Assembly (NCBI RefSeq): GCF_003076755.1
Contig: NZ_QDKM01000001.1
Span: 682,001-746,000 of the forward strand
Source: Pararhodobacter oceanensis
GTDB taxonomy: Bacteria; Pseudomonadota; Alphaproteobacteria; Rhodobacterales; Rhodobacteraceae
Length of the DNA stretch: 64,000 bases
Direction of reading: 5' to 3'
The notes beneath the pieces were generated by a model that was not told where the DNA came from, ran no database searches, and was given only the letters and a program-made list of their open reading frames with translations. A program made the translations under genes and the position numbers. How positions within the stretch are numbered: position 1 is the stretch's first letter; each line of letters starts with the position of its first letter. This document shows positions 8,008 through 17,452 of the stretch, piece after piece.

Positions 8008-10527
8008 CTATTCCTGGGCGCGCAGGATGCCCGCGGGTCGTGCCCGCAACGGGCGCAGGGCGAAGACCAGCCCCGCCAGCAACACCGCGAGGATCCCGCC
8101 GAGGATGATCAATAGCGCCGAGATGGGCTCGAACCGGTAGGGCAGATCCATCACCTGCGTCAGGATCGCCCAGCTTGACAGCGCCCCCGCGCCGATCGCC
8201 ACCAGCCCCGCCGCCGCGCCCATCAGGCAGGAGCGCAGGGCGAAACTGGTTAATATCCGCGCCCGTGTCGCGCCCAGGGTCTTGAGCACCGCCGCCTCGA
8301 AGACCCGCGCGCGCTCACCCGCCGCCGCCGCGCCGATCAGCACGACGAAACCGGTCAGCAAGGTCGCCAGCGCCGCCATCGAGGTCGCGGCGGCAATCGC
8401 GCCCAAAGCCTCGCCGATGCGCTGCGCGGTCTCGCGGATCGGGATTGCGGTGACATTGGGGAAGGCATCGCCAAGGTCGCGCAGCAATTGCCCCTCACTC
8501 GCCTGATCGGCATGCACCGTGGCGATGAAGGTATGCGGCGCGCCCTGAAACGCGTTGGGGGTGAATGTCATCACAAAGCCGATGCCGCCGTTGCGGAAAT
8601 CCAGATTGCGGAAGTTCGCGATCTCGCCGGTGATATCGCGGCCCAGCACATTCACCGTGATACTGTCGCCCAAGTACAGGCCGAGTTCCGCGCCCTCTTC
8701 GGCACCGAAAGAGATCAGCGGCGGGCCGGTGTAATCCTCGGGCCACCATATGCCCTCGCTCAAGCTCATATCGCCCTGCGCGGCGGCATAGGTGATCCCG
8801 CGGTCGCCGCGCAGCACCCAGTGATTGCCGTATTCGCGCGCCGGACGGCCGTTGATCTGGCTGATCACCCCGCGCAATTGCGGCGCGGTGTCGATATCGC
8901 TTATGCCCGCAGTGGCTTGTAATTGCACGGTAAAATCCTCGATCTGGGCCGGTTGGATATCAAGGAAGAAATAGCTCGGCGCGCGGTCGGGCAGTTCGGC
9001 GGAGATTGCGTTGCGCAGGTTGGCGTCGATCTGCCCGACGGTGGCGAGGACGGTCAGGCCCAGCCCCAGCGAGAGCACCACCGCGACCGCTCCTTCGCGG
9101 GGATTGCCCACCGCGCCCAGCGCCAGACGCAGCGCCGTGCGCCCGCGCAAGAGCCTCGCGCGGGCCAAACGGCGGGCGGTGGCGCGCAGGGCGACGGCGG
9201 CCAGCGCGAGCAAAAGCAGGGCCCCGGCGATGCCGCCCGCGGTGCCCAGCGCCAATTGCCAGACGCCGGAAAAATACACCGATGCGGCGATGAGACCGAG
9301 GAGCGAGGCGGCCAGCGCGAGCATCGGCAGCGCCCGTGGCCAAGCCCGCGCTTCGCTGCCGATACCGCGAAACAGGGCGGCGGCGCGGACCCGCTCAACC
9401 CGCGCTAGGGGCCAGAGGGTAAACACCAGCGCGGTCAGGAGCCCGTAGATCGCCGCCTCAAATAGCGGTTGCGGGTAGAGGCCGACAGCCAGCGGCACCG
9501 GCAGGCGCGACTGCACGAAAGGCGCCGCCAGACTGACGGCTCCGGCGCCCAAGAGCAGCCCGAGCGCCACGCCGATCAGGGTTAAGACGCCGATTTGCAT
9601 AAAATAGACGGTGAAAATCACCCGCCCCTCGGCGCCCAAGGTTTTCAGCGTCGCGATCACCGGGGTTTTCGCATCGAGATAGGCGCGCACCGCTGCTGAA
9701 ACACCGATGCCGCCGACCGCAAGTCCGGCCAGCCCGACGAGCACCAGAAATGCGCCGATCCGCTCGACAAACCGCGCCAATGCAGGTTCGGCGCGGCGCG
9801 AATCGCGCCAGCGGATACCGGCGTCATGGAAGGTGTCGATCAGGGAGGCGCGCAGCCGCTCCAAGGTGTCGCCCTCGCGCAAGAGCAGCCGGTAGGAGGT
9901 GTCAAACAGCGTGCCGGGGCCGATCAGACCGGAGTCGGCCAAAGCCGATGTGGCGACCAGAGTGCGCGGGCCGAAGCCGAAGCTGGTGCCGACGCTGTCA
10001 GGCTCGCGCAGCACATGGGCCATCAGGATGAAGTCTTGCGTGCCGAGGCGGAAGCTGTCGCCCAGCGAGAGCCCGAGCCGGTCGATCAACACGCGGTCCA
10101 TCGCCGCGCCGGGCAGTCCGCCCTGCCCTGCGAGCACCTCGGCGATGGGCATCGGCGGGTCGAATTCGGCGGCGCCGATCAGCGGCCAATGGGCGTCCAC
10201 CGCCTTGATCTGGGTAAGCGCGCGGTCGCCGCCTGAGGTCACCGCCATCGAGCGAAAATCAATCACCTCGCCCATCGCCGCGGCCTCAACCGCCATCCAC
10301 TCGCGCTCGGCCTGATCGGCGAAACGGTAGGTCATCCGCAGTTCCGCATCGCCGCCCAGAAGTGCACGTCCCTCGCGGGCCAAACCGCCCTCAATGGCGG
10401 CGCGGACAGTGCCAACGGCGGCAATCGCGCCGACGCCAAGTATCAGACATAACAGGAAAATCCGGAACCCTGCCAGACCTCCGCGCAATTCGCGGCGGGC
10501 CAGACGGGCCGAGAGAGCGAGGCTCAT
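8008..10527 (-). CDS. FtsX/MacB-type ABC transporter permease (YbbP-like)
   Basis: Large inner-membrane permease, 839 residues, of the YbbP family, presumed to work with the adjacent ATPase; the substrate is unknown (lipid or envelope-linked roles are often proposed). It starts with MSLALSARLARRELRGG and a first membrane helix (about 20-40), followed by a periplasmic domain. Two FtsX modules are visible, one with three helices around residues 255-390 and one at the C-terminus (about 715-830), plus a central helix cluster near 400-460. Its ATG overlaps the ATPase stop codon (ATGA), showing tight coupling. The same neighbours, divergent tesA-ybbA-ybbP, occur in E. coli. Confidence 0.9.
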   Translation of the reverse strand: MSLALSARLARRELRGGLAGFRIFLLCLILGVGAIAAVGTVRAAIEGGLAREGRALLGGDAELRMTYRFADQAEREWMAVEAAAMGEVIDFRSMAVTSGGDRALTQIKAVDAHWPLIGAAEFDPPMPIAEVLAGQGGLPGAAMDRVLIDRLGLSLGDSFRLGTQDFILMAHVLREPDSVGTSFGFGPRTLVATSALADSGLIGPGTLFDTSYRLLLREGDTLERLRASLIDTFHDAGIRWRDSRRAEPALARFVERIGAFLVLVGLAGLAVGGIGVSAAVRAYLDAKTPVIATLKTLGAEGRVIFTVYFMQIGVLTLIGVALGLLLGAGAVSLAAPFVQSRLPVPLAVGLYPQPLFEAAIYGLLTALVFTLWPLARVERVRAAALFRGIGSEARAWPRALPMLALAASLLGLIAASVYFSGVWQLALGTAGGIAGALLLLALAAVALRATARRLARARLLRGRTALRLALGAVGNPREGAVAVVLSLGLGLTVLATVGQIDANLRNAISAELPDRAPSYFFLDIQPAQIEDFTVQLQATAGISDIDTAPQLRGVISQINGRPAREYGNHWVLRGDRGITYAAAQGDMSLSEGIWWPEDYTGPPLISFGAEEGAELGLYLGDSITVNVLGRDITGEIANFRNLDFRNGGIGFVMTFTPNAFQGAPHTFIATVHADQASEGQLLRDLGDAFPNVTAIPIRETAQRIGEALGAIAAATSMAALATLLTGFVVLIGAAAAGERARVFEAAVLKTLGATRARILTSFALRSCLMGAAAGLVAIGAGALSSWAILTQVMDLPYRFEPISALLIILGGILAVLLAGLVFALRPLRARPAGILRAQE

Positions 10528-11222
10528 TGCGCGGCCTCGGCGTTGCGCGTTTCGCGCTCGATCCTTCCGTCGCGCAGATGCACGACACGGGTGCAGCGGG
10601 CGGCCAATTCGGGGGCATGGGTGACCAGCACGAGGGTCGCGCCGTGGCGGTCGCGCAGCCCGAACAACAGGTCCATGATTGCCGCGCCATTGCTGCCATC
10701 AAGGTTACCGGTGGGCTCATCGGCGAGCAGGATCGCCGGACGCGGCGCGGCGGCACGGGCCAGCGCCACGCGCTGTTGCTCGCCGCCCGACATCTGCGCG
10801 GGATAATGCTGCATGCGGCTGGCCAGACCGACGGCCTCGAGCTCGGCCTCGGCGCGCTCGAACGCGTCGCGGTGACCGGCGAGTTCCAGCGGCGTGGCGA
10901 CATTTTCCAGCGCGGTCATCGTCGGGATCAGATGGAAGGACTGGAACACAATCCCCATATTGCCACGCCGAAACCGCGCCAGCGCATCCTCATCCATCGC
11001 GGTCAGATCGTGTTCGAGCGCCTGCACCGTGCCGCCGGTGGCGCGCTCGAGCCCGCCCATCAGCATCAGAAGCGAGGATTTGCCCGAGCCGGAGGGACCG
11101 ACCAGCCCGATCGATTCGCCCTGCTCAATTTCCAGCGAGATGTCTTGCAGGATATCGACAGGACCGGCATTCCCCTGCAGGGTCAGGCACGCCCCCTTCA
11201 ACGACAGAACGGATCTCAACAT
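10524..11222 (-). CDS. ABC transporter ATP-binding protein (YbbA-like)
   Basis: ATPase partner of the downstream permease; 232 residues. Walker A GPSGSGKSSLLMLMGG, signature MSGGEQQRVALARA and Walker B with D-loop (AILLADEPTGNLD) are intact. The start at 11222 (MLRSVLSLKG) is supported by AAAGGA nine bases upstream; longer in-frame extensions would run into the coding sequence of tesA. Its start codon overlaps that of the divergent esterase gene, so each promoter must lie inside the other gene. The stop overlaps the permease start by four bases. Confidence 0.93.
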   Translation of the reverse strand: MLRSVLSLKGACLTLQGNAGPVDILQDISLEIEQGESIGLVGPSGSGKSSLLMLMGGLERATGGTVQALEHDLTAMDEDALARFRRGNMGIVFQSFHLIPTMTALENVATPLELAGHRDAFERAEAELEAVGLASRMQHYPAQMSGGEQQRVALARAAAPRPAILLADEPTGNLDGSNGAAIMDLLFGLRDRHGATLVLVTHAPELAARCTRVVHLRDGRIERETRNAEAAQ

Positions 11223-11961
11223 GCAAAAAGTCCTTTGGTTTATGTCCCGTCGATATGGGGTGCTCTGGGCATGGGGCAAGCACAGTGTGGCGCTTGTCGC
11301 AACTGTTTTAACGCTGACACTGGGGGTTTCCGTCGCCAGCGCGCAGGATGTGCCGCAAGAATTGGCACAGGGGATCACGGTGACGGCACTCGGCGATTCG
11401 CTGACCCAGGGCTATGGGCTGGCGCCCGAGGCGGGGCTGGTGCCGCAGTTGCAGGCCTGGTTAACCGCGCGCGGGCATATGGTTAATCTGGTCAACGCAG
11501 GGGTGAGCGGCGACACCACCGCGGGCGGGCTGTCGCGGCTGGATTGGACATTGGCGGAACGGCCCGACGCGATGATTGTGGCTCTGGGCGGGAATGATCT
11601 GCTGCGCGGGCTTGATCCGGGGTTGAGCCGCGATAATCTGGCGGCGATCCTGGCGCGGTTGCAGGCGGAGGGTATCCCGGCGCTGCTGATCGGCATGCCG
11701 GCACCGCGCAATTACGGGCCGGAGTATCAAGCGGAAATCGCGGCGCTCTATCCCGAGCTGGCCGAGGCGCATGACGCATTACTGGTCGAGGATATGCTGG
11801 CGCCTTTGGCCGAGCAGATTGCGGACGGAGACAGGCCGGATGCGGTGTTTCAAGGCGACAATATCCACCCCAATCCGGCGGGCGTGGCATTGATCGTCGC
11901 GCATATCGGGCCGCAAGTGGAGGCGCTGATTGCGCGGGTGGCGGCACAGCAAGGGATGTGA
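11221..11961 (+). CDS. TesA-like SGNH/GDSL arylesterase or lysophospholipase
   Basis: Exported SGNH hydrolase related to E. coli TesA (thioesterase I, protease I, lysophospholipase L1). 246 residues. Signal peptide about 1-40 ending ASAQD. Catalytic blocks: ALGDSLTQGYGL (nucleophile Ser), GGNDLLRGL (Gly-Asn oxyanion block) and DNIHPNPAG (Asp and His). The start is ATG 11221, with GGA ten bases before it; ATG 11242 is an alternative with no visible ribosome site. Divergent from the YbbA/YbbP-like exporter, as in E. coli. The repeat-containing gap downstream faces tpiA. Confidence 0.9.
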   Translation: MQKVLWFMSRRYGVLWAWGKHSVALVATVLTLTLGVSVASAQDVPQELAQGITVTALGDSLTQGYGLAPEAGLVPQLQAWLTARGHMVNLVNAGVSGDTTAGGLSRLDWTLAERPDAMIVALGGNDLLRGLDPGLSRDNLAAILARLQAEGIPALLIGMPAPRNYGPEYQAEIAALYPELAEAHDALLVEDMLAPLAEQIADGDRPDAVFQGDNIHPNPAGVALIVAHIGPQVEALIARVAAQQGM

Positions 11962-11976
11962 GGGAGGCGGCCCGGG

Positions 11977-12066
11977 CGGGGCATCGAGCCCCGCCCGAGC
12001 CGGTGGGGTGGCCCCACACGCTGCCAAGGGGGTTTTCCACCCCCTTGGAGACCCCCGAGGATATTT
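11977..12066 (+). repeat. R2-A, hairpin-rich repeat between tesA-like gene and tpiA
   Basis: It contains GGGGCATCGAGCCCCGC, then a perfect 25-base hairpin (12024-12048; arms CCAAGGGGGT and ACCCCCTTGG, 5-base loop), then GACCCCCGAGGATATTT. The same order of blocks occurs in opposite orientation at 48 kb. It may serve as a terminator for both convergent genes. Confidence 0.85.
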
Positions 12067-12112
12067 AGGGCATAAAGTGGAGGGCGGATAAGGCTGGCCG
12101 GTTTCTGGCGGG

Positions 12113-12847
12113 TCAGGCGTTTTTCAGGGCGTCGATGATCGGGGTGAAATCCTCGGCTTTCAGCGAAGCGCCGCCGACCAGCGCGCCGTCGACGTTATCC
12201 GTGGCGAAAATCGCGGCGGCGTTCTGCGGGGTGACCGAGCCGCCATAGAGAAGGCGGATGCCTGCGGGCACATGGGCGCGGATGGCCGCATGGGCCTCGG
12301 TGATTTGCGCGACGCTCGGGGTGCGGCCGGTGCCGATGGCCCAGACCGGCTCATAGGCGATGACGGTATTCTCAGGCGTGGCGCCCTCGGGCAGCGAGGC
12401 GCTGAGTTGCTCGGCCAGCACCGTCAGGGTTGAACCCGCGTCGCGCTCGGCTTCGGTTTCGCCGATGCAGAGGATCGCCACCAGACCTTCGGACCATGCC
12501 GCCTGCACCTTGGCGGCAATATCGGCGGAACCCTCATGATGGTCGCGGCGGCGTTCGGAGTGGCCGAGGATCACGTGACTCGCCCCCGCATCGACCAGCA
12601 TGGCAGCCGAGACCTCGCCGGTATGGGCGCCGCTTTGGTTGGCGTGGCAATCCTGCCCGCCGACAAAGGTATTGCTGCCGGTCAGCGCGCTGGCCATCGG
12701 GGCGAGCAGCGTCGCGGGCGGGCAGAGCAGCACATCGACCTCATCGCCAGCGGCTGCTGAGGCGGTGGCGATGCCCAGCGCCTCTTCGAGATGGACCATG
12801 CGGCCGTTCATCTTCCAGTTGCCGGCGACAAGTTTGGGTGCGGTCAT
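12113..12847 (-). CDS. tpiA: Triose-phosphate isomerase
   Basis: Interconverts dihydroxyacetone phosphate and glyceraldehyde-3-phosphate in glycolysis and gluconeogenesis. 244 residues, the usual size. Catalytic residues are in place: Lys in NWKMNG near the N-terminus, His in VILGHSERR, Glu in VIAYEPVWAIGTG, and the phosphate-binding YGGSV near the C-terminus. ATG 12847 has GGAGCCTCCC upstream and gives the normal start MTAPKLVAGNWKMN; a longer in-frame version would add residues unlike the family. Divergent from ilvD. Confidence 0.97.
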   Translation of the reverse strand: MTAPKLVAGNWKMNGRMVHLEEALGIATASAAAGDEVDVLLCPPATLLAPMASALTGSNTFVGGQDCHANQSGAHTGEVSAAMLVDAGASHVILGHSERRRDHHEGSADIAAKVQAAWSEGLVAILCIGETEAERDAGSTLTVLAEQLSASLPEGATPENTVIAYEPVWAIGTGRTPSVAQITEAHAAIRAHVPAGIRLLYGGSVTPQNAAAIFATDNVDGALVGGASLKAEDFTPIIDALKNA

Positions 12848-13030
12848 GGGAGGCTCCGTTTGTTTTCGCCATCTTAGCCCGACATAGGGGCGCAATGCAA
12901 AGCCGCCTTGGCGCCGCATCACGCCAGTTTTTTACGCCCAAGCCGGGGCGACGCCTGTTCTTGGGCGGAAAACTGCGCTATCTCCTCGCTCAGCTTCATC
13001 GCAGTTTTGGATTATCGACGAGGGACTATC

Positions 13031-14875
13031 ATGGCGCATTACCGTTCAAGGCGTTCCACCCATGGCCGCAATATGGCCGGCGCACGTGGGTTGTGGCGGG
13101 CAACCGGCATGACCGACAGCGATTTCGGCAAGCCGATCATTGCCGTGGTGAACAGCTTTACCCAATTCGTGCCCGGCCATGTGCACCTGAAAGACCTCGG
13201 CCAGATGGTGGCGCGCGAGATCGAGGCTTCGGGCGGTGTCGCCAAAGAGTTCAACACCATTGCTGTCGATGACGGGATCGCCATGGGCCATGACGGGATG
13301 CTCTATTCCCTGCCCTCGCGCGAGTTGATCGCCGATAGCGTCGAATATATGGTGAATGCCCATTGCGCCGATGCGATTGTCTGCATCTCGAATTGCGACA
13401 AGATCACCCCCGGCATGATGATGGCGGCGATGCGGCTGAACATTCCGGCGATCTTTGTCTCGGGCGGGCCGATGGAGGCGGGTAAGGTCACCAATGATGA
13501 TCTGGAGGTCTCGAAGATCGACCTTGTCGATGCGATGGTCGCCGCGGCTGACGACAGTCTGACCGATGCGCAGGTGCTCGAGATCGAGGAAAACGCCTGT
13601 CCGACCTGTGGGTCGTGCTCGGGGATGTTCACCGCCAACTCGATGAACTGTCTGGCCGAGGCGCTGGGTCTGGCGCTGCCGGGCAATGGCTCGATGCTGG
13701 CCACCCATGCCGACCGCAAGGAGATTTTCCTTGAGGCCGGGCGCCGCATCGTCGATATCACCAAGCGCCATTACGAGGGCGAAGAGGCGGGTCTCTTGCC
13801 GCGTGAGATCGCCAACTTCAAGGCCTTCGAGAACGCGATGAGCCTTGATATCGCCATGGGCGGCTCGACCAATACGGTGCTGCACCTCTTGGCGATTGCC
13901 CATGAGGGTAAGGTCGATTTCACCATGGATGATATCGACCGGCTGAGCCGTAAAGTGCCGGTTCTGTGCAAGGTCGCGCCCTCGGTCGAGAATGTGCATA
14001 TGGAGGATATCCACCGCGCTGGCGGGATCATGGGCATTCTGGGCGAGATGCACCGCGGCGGGCTGCTGCACGGCGAGGTTGGCACGGTGCATGCGCCGAC
14101 GATGGCCGATGCGATTGCCAAATGGGACATCAAACAGTCGAATGATCCGGCGGTTGATGTCTTTTACCGCGCGGCGCCGGGCGGGGTGCGCACCACGCAG
14201 GCGTTCAGCACAGACAACCGTTATAAGGCGCTGGATAACAACCGCGAGACCGGCATCGTGCGCTCGGTTGAACATGCGTTTTCCAAGGATGGCGGGCTGG
14301 CGGTTCTGTTCGGCAATATCGCCGAGAACGGCTGTATCGTGAAAACCGCAGGCGTCGACGAATCGATCCTGAAGTTCACCGGCACCGCCAAGGTCTACGA
14401 GAGCCAGGATTCGGCGGTCAGCGGCATTCTGACCGGCAAGGTCGATAAGGGCGAAGTGGTGGTGATCCGCTACGAGGGGCCGCGCGGCGGACCGGGGATG
14501 CAGGAGATGCTCTATCCGACCAGCTATCTGAAATCCAAAGGCTTGGGCAAGGATTGCGCGCTGCTCACCGACGGGCGGTTCTCGGGCGGGACTTCGGGAT
14601 TGTCGATCGGCCATGTCAGCCCCGAGGCTGAAGAAGGCGGGTTGATCGGGCTGGTCGAAACCGGCGACAAGATCGAGATCGATATCCCCAACCGCACGAT
14701 CCATCTGGCGGTGGATGAGGCCGAAATCGCCGCGCGGCGGGCTGCCAAAGGGCCGCTGCCGTGGAAACCGGTGGAAAAGCGCAAACGTGCGGTGTCGACG
14801 GCGCTGAAAGCCTATGCGCTGCTGGCGTCTTCGGCGGCCAAGGGCGGGGTGCGGATTCTGCCCGAAGACAGTTAA
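13031..14875 (+). CDS. ilvD: Dihydroxy-acid dehydratase
   Basis: Fe-S enzyme that dehydrates 2,3-dihydroxy-3-methyl acids to the keto-acid precursors of valine, leucine and isoleucine. 614 residues, typical of the long (E. coli type) form. Cluster cysteines appear in [13 protein letters not shown] and [20 protein letters not shown]. The C-terminal substrate region includes [25 protein letters not shown] 13031 follows GACGAGGGACTATC and gives [20 protein letters not shown], the standard N-terminus. A terminator follows at 14908. Confidence 0.98.
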   Translation: MAHYRSRRSTHGRNMAGARGLWRATGMTDSDFGKPIIAVVNSFTQFVPGHVHLKDLGQMVAREIEASGGVAKEFNTIAVDDGIAMGHDGMLYSLPSRELIADSVEYMVNAHCADAIVCISNCDKITPGMMMAAMRLNIPAIFVSGGPMEAGKVTNDDLEVSKIDLVDAMVAAADDSLTDAQVLEIEENACPTCGSCSGMFTANSMNCLAEALGLALPGNGSMLATHADRKEIFLEAGRRIVDITKRHYEGEEAGLLPREIANFKAFENAMSLDIAMGGSTNTVLHLLAIAHEGKVDFTMDDIDRLSRKVPVLCKVAPSVENVHMEDIHRAGGIMGILGEMHRGGLLHGEVGTVHAPTMADAIAKWDIKQSNDPAVDVFYRAAPGGVRTTQAFSTDNRYKALDNNRETGIVRSVEHAFSKDGGLAVLFGNIAENGCIVKTAGVDESILKFTGTAKVYESQDSAVSGILTGKVDKGEVVVIRYEGPRGGPGMQEMLYPTSYLKSKGLGKDCALLTDGRFSGGTSGLSIGHVSPEAEEGGLIGLVETGDKIEIDIPNRTIHLAVDEAEIAARRAAKGPLPWKPVEKRKRAVSTALKAYALLASSAAKGGVRILPEDS

Positions 14876-14907
14876 TTAACCCGAAGCGGATCGATTAACC
14901 AGGTTTC

Positions 14908-14942
14908 AACGCCGTCGCAGAGCCCCTGCGGCGGCGTTTTTG
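14908..14942 (+). terminator. Rho-independent terminator after ilvD
   Basis: Stem AACGCCGTCGC pairing with GCGGCGGCGTT (one G-U pair), a short loop, then a run of T residues. It lies about 32 bases after the ilvD stop. Confidence 0.75.
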
Positions 14943-15000
14943 CCTGTGAAAAGTGAGGCTTGGGGGTTTCGGCGCCGGAATTCAGGGCGTATGCAGAATC

Positions 15001-16053
15001 ATGCGCCGCATCACCCTGACCTCGCTAGCCGATCTGAAGAGCCTGCCGTTTGATGAGATCATCGACGCAAGGGCGCCCGCGGAATATGCCGAAGACCATC
15101 TGCCCGGCGCGATCAACCTGCCGGTGCTGGACGACAGCGAGCGCGCGGCGGTCGGCACGATCTACGTGCAAGACAGCCGGTTTCGGGCGCGGCGGATGGG
15201 GGCGGCCTTGGTCGCGCGCAATGCGGCGCGGCATCTGGAAGCCGCGCTGGCCGAGAAGCCCGCCGATTACCGGCCGCTGGTCTATTGCTGGCGCGGTGGC
15301 CAACGCTCGGGGGCGTTCGCGACGATATTGGCGCAGATCGGCTGGCAGGTGGGCGTGCTGGAGGGCGGCTGGAAGGCCTGGCGCAAGCTGGTGCAACTGG
15401 CGCTTTATGAGACGCCCTTGGTGCCGAAGCTGATGGTGCTGGACGGCAATACCGGCACGGCGAAAACTGCGATATTGCAGCGGGTGGCGGCGCTGGGTGG
15501 GCAGGTGATCGACCTTGAGGGGCTGGCACGGCATCGCGGCTCGCTGTTCGGGCTGGCGCCGGGGGAGGAACAGCCCTCGCAAAAGGCGTTCGAGACCGCG
15601 CTGGCGATGCGCTTGACCGATCTGGACCCGCAGCGCCCGGTATTGATCGAGGCGGAATCAAACCGGATCGGGGCGTTGCGCTTGCCGCCATCGCTATGGA
15701 AGGCGATGCAGGTGGCGCCGCGGCTGCAGATCGAAGCACCGCTCGCGGCGCGGGCGCAGTGGCTGGCGCAGGCGTATGGCGACATTATTGCGGACCCTGA
15801 GGAATTGCAGGCGCGGATCGCGGCGCTGGCGGCTTTCCAGTCGCGCGCGACGATTGCCGAGTGGCAGGAGATGGCGCAGTCCGGCGCCTTTGAGGCGCTG
15901 GCACAGGCCTTGATGCAAGAGCATTACGATCCGCGTTACGCGCATACCACGCTGCGGCAGGACCATGCGCCGCTCAGCGTGCTGTCTGCCGAGGATCTGT
16001 CTGAACCGGCGCAAGACCGGCTGGCCAGCGAGATTGCGCGACGATTGGGCTGA
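15001..16053 (+). CDS. mnmH: tRNA 2-selenouridine synthase (rhodanese plus P-loop)
   Basis: Replaces sulfur with selenium in 2-thiouridine-34 of certain tRNAs, via a geranylated intermediate, using selenophosphate. 350 residues. An N-terminal rhodanese domain (about 1-130) has the active Cys in VYCWRGGQRSGAFATIL. A P-loop domain follows; its Walker A reads GNTGTAKT where GxTGxGKT would be expected, a Gly-to-Ala change before the Lys. ATG 15001 gives MRRITLTSLADL; the in-frame upstream extension is unlike the family. No selD is in the window to confirm selenium supply. Confidence 0.9.
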   Translation: MRRITLTSLADLKSLPFDEIIDARAPAEYAEDHLPGAINLPVLDDSERAAVGTIYVQDSRFRARRMGAALVARNAARHLEAALAEKPADYRPLVYCWRGGQRSGAFATILAQIGWQVGVLEGGWKAWRKLVQLALYETPLVPKLMVLDGNTGTAKTAILQRVAALGGQVIDLEGLARHRGSLFGLAPGEEQPSQKAFETALAMRLTDLDPQRPVLIEAESNRIGALRLPPSLWKAMQVAPRLQIEAPLAARAQWLAQAYGDIIADPEELQARIAALAAFQSRATIAEWQEMAQSGAFEALAQALMQEHYDPRYAHTTLRQDHAPLSVLSAEDLSEPAQDRLASEIARRLG

Positions 16054-16140
16054 GCCCGGCAATGGCACTATTGCAATCTGTGAGGGTGTGGTTTCGGCCC
16101 AATCAGCGCGTGGACTTGCAGTTTTTCAACATTCGGCATG

Positions 16141-16171
16141 AAAAATGGCGCGCTCGGATCGCAAGCGCGCC
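16141..16171 (-). terminator. Rho-independent terminator for hemC
   Basis: On the minus strand, arms GGCGCGCT and AGCGCGCC enclose a 9-base loop and are followed by ATTTTT. It lies about 58 bases beyond the hemC stop, in the convergent gap with mnmH. Confidence 0.7.
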
Positions 16172-16228
16172 GGATCACTCAGGCTGATTGTCAGACAATA
16201 GATGGCCCGTCAGATGATTAGCGCCGCG

Positions 16229-17176
16229 TCATTCACGCCAGTCAAAGAAGTCTTTGGGCGCTCGGGAGAGCAGACGGCGGGCGATCTCGTCACCCAGAGC
16301 GGCGGCATCGGAGATCGAGGCGCGGCCTTCATCGGCAAAACACTCCGAGCCATCGGGCCGCAGGATCTCGCCGCGCAGCCAGATCTCGTCACCCTCCAAG
16401 AGCGCCAATCCGGCAATCGGTGTCTCGCAAGAGCCATCGAGCGCGGCCAGAAACGCCCGTTCCGCCGCCAAGCGCTGGCCGGTCGGCACATCGTGAATTT
16501 CGCTGAGCATCGCTTCGGCGCGCTGGTCGGTCTCACGCCGCTCGATCCCGATGGCGCCCTGCGCCACGGCGGGCAGCATCTCTTCGGGGGCAATCGCGGA
16601 TTTGGCAACCTCGGGCATGCCCAGCCGATTCAGACCGGCCATCGCCAGAAAGGTGCAATCGGCGACGCCTTCACTCAATTTGCGCAGTCGTGTTTGCACA
16701 TTGCCGCGAAACTCCACGACCTGCAGATCGGGCCGCCGAAACAGCAGTTGCGCGCGCCGCCGCAGGCTGGAGGTGCCGACCACCTGCCCCTGCGCCAGAT
16801 CCGCCAGCGACCCCGCCGAGGTGGAGACGAAAGCATCGCGCACATCCTCGCGCGGCAGGTAGCAATCAAGCACCAGCCCCTCGGGCTGTTCGACCGGCAT
16901 ATCCTTCATCGAATGCACCGCGATATCGAGCGTGCCGTCGAGCATCATCTCTTCGATCTCGCGGGTGAACAGCCCTTTGCCGCCCAATTCCTTGAGCGGG
17001 CGGTCCTGAATTTTATCGCCGGTGGTGACCACGGGCACGACGTCGAAACACGCCTCGGGCAGCTCAAACGCCGCCATCAGGCGGGCGCGGGTTTCATAGG
17101 CCTGAGCCAATGCCAGCGGCGAGCCGCGGGTGCCGATTTTCAGGGGTTCAGCGGGGGTGGGAAGCGCGAATGTCAT
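16229..17176 (-). CDS. hemC: Hydroxymethylbilane synthase (porphobilinogen deaminase)
   Basis: Condenses four porphobilinogens to hydroxymethylbilane in heme synthesis. 315 residues. Landmarks: LKIGTRGSPLALAQA at the N-terminus, GGKGLFTREIEEMML, HSMKDMP, GTSSLRRRAQL, and the dipyrromethane-cofactor Cys in DGSCETPIAG. The ATG at 17176 (MTFALPTPAEPLKIG) gives the family length; an upstream in-frame start at 17314 would add an unrelated leader. Divergent from a methyltransferase, convergent with mnmH. Confidence 0.96.
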   Translation of the reverse strand: MTFALPTPAEPLKIGTRGSPLALAQAYETRARLMAAFELPEACFDVVPVVTTGDKIQDRPLKELGGKGLFTREIEEMMLDGTLDIAVHSMKDMPVEQPEGLVLDCYLPREDVRDAFVSTSAGSLADLAQGQVVGTSSLRRRAQLLFRRPDLQVVEFRGNVQTRLRKLSEGVADCTFLAMAGLNRLGMPEVAKSAIAPEEMLPAVAQGAIGIERRETDQRAEAMLSEIHDVPTGQRLAAERAFLAALDGSCETPIAGLALLEGDEIWLRGEILRPDGSECFADEGRASISDAAALGDEIARRLLSRAPKDFFDWRE

Positions 17177-17452
17177 GCCCGCCTGATTAGCCAAGCCGCC
17201 CGCAAGTGGCAACGGGGCATCGCAAGAGAGGCACGCGGCGCTTTGGCGCGGCGCGCGGGCCAACAGCACGCCGGACACCCCCGGTCCGCGGCGCAAATCT
17301 TGGCAATTTGCCAAAAAAAGAGCATATTAGCCGCCGGGATCACCCTATCACAGCCCATTTATCGCCACATTGGAGGCGCATCACATCAGCAACTCTCTGC
17401 GGCGCGCGGCCCCAATCTGGCCCGCAACCGCCGCCTTACGGATGGAACTGCG

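Noticed and set aside
13046-14704. 552-codon minus-strand frame opposite ilvD
   Set aside because: It lies wholly within ilvD, which has intact motifs, and its translation is the low-complexity His/Arg/Asp-rich type seen antisense to GC-rich genes.
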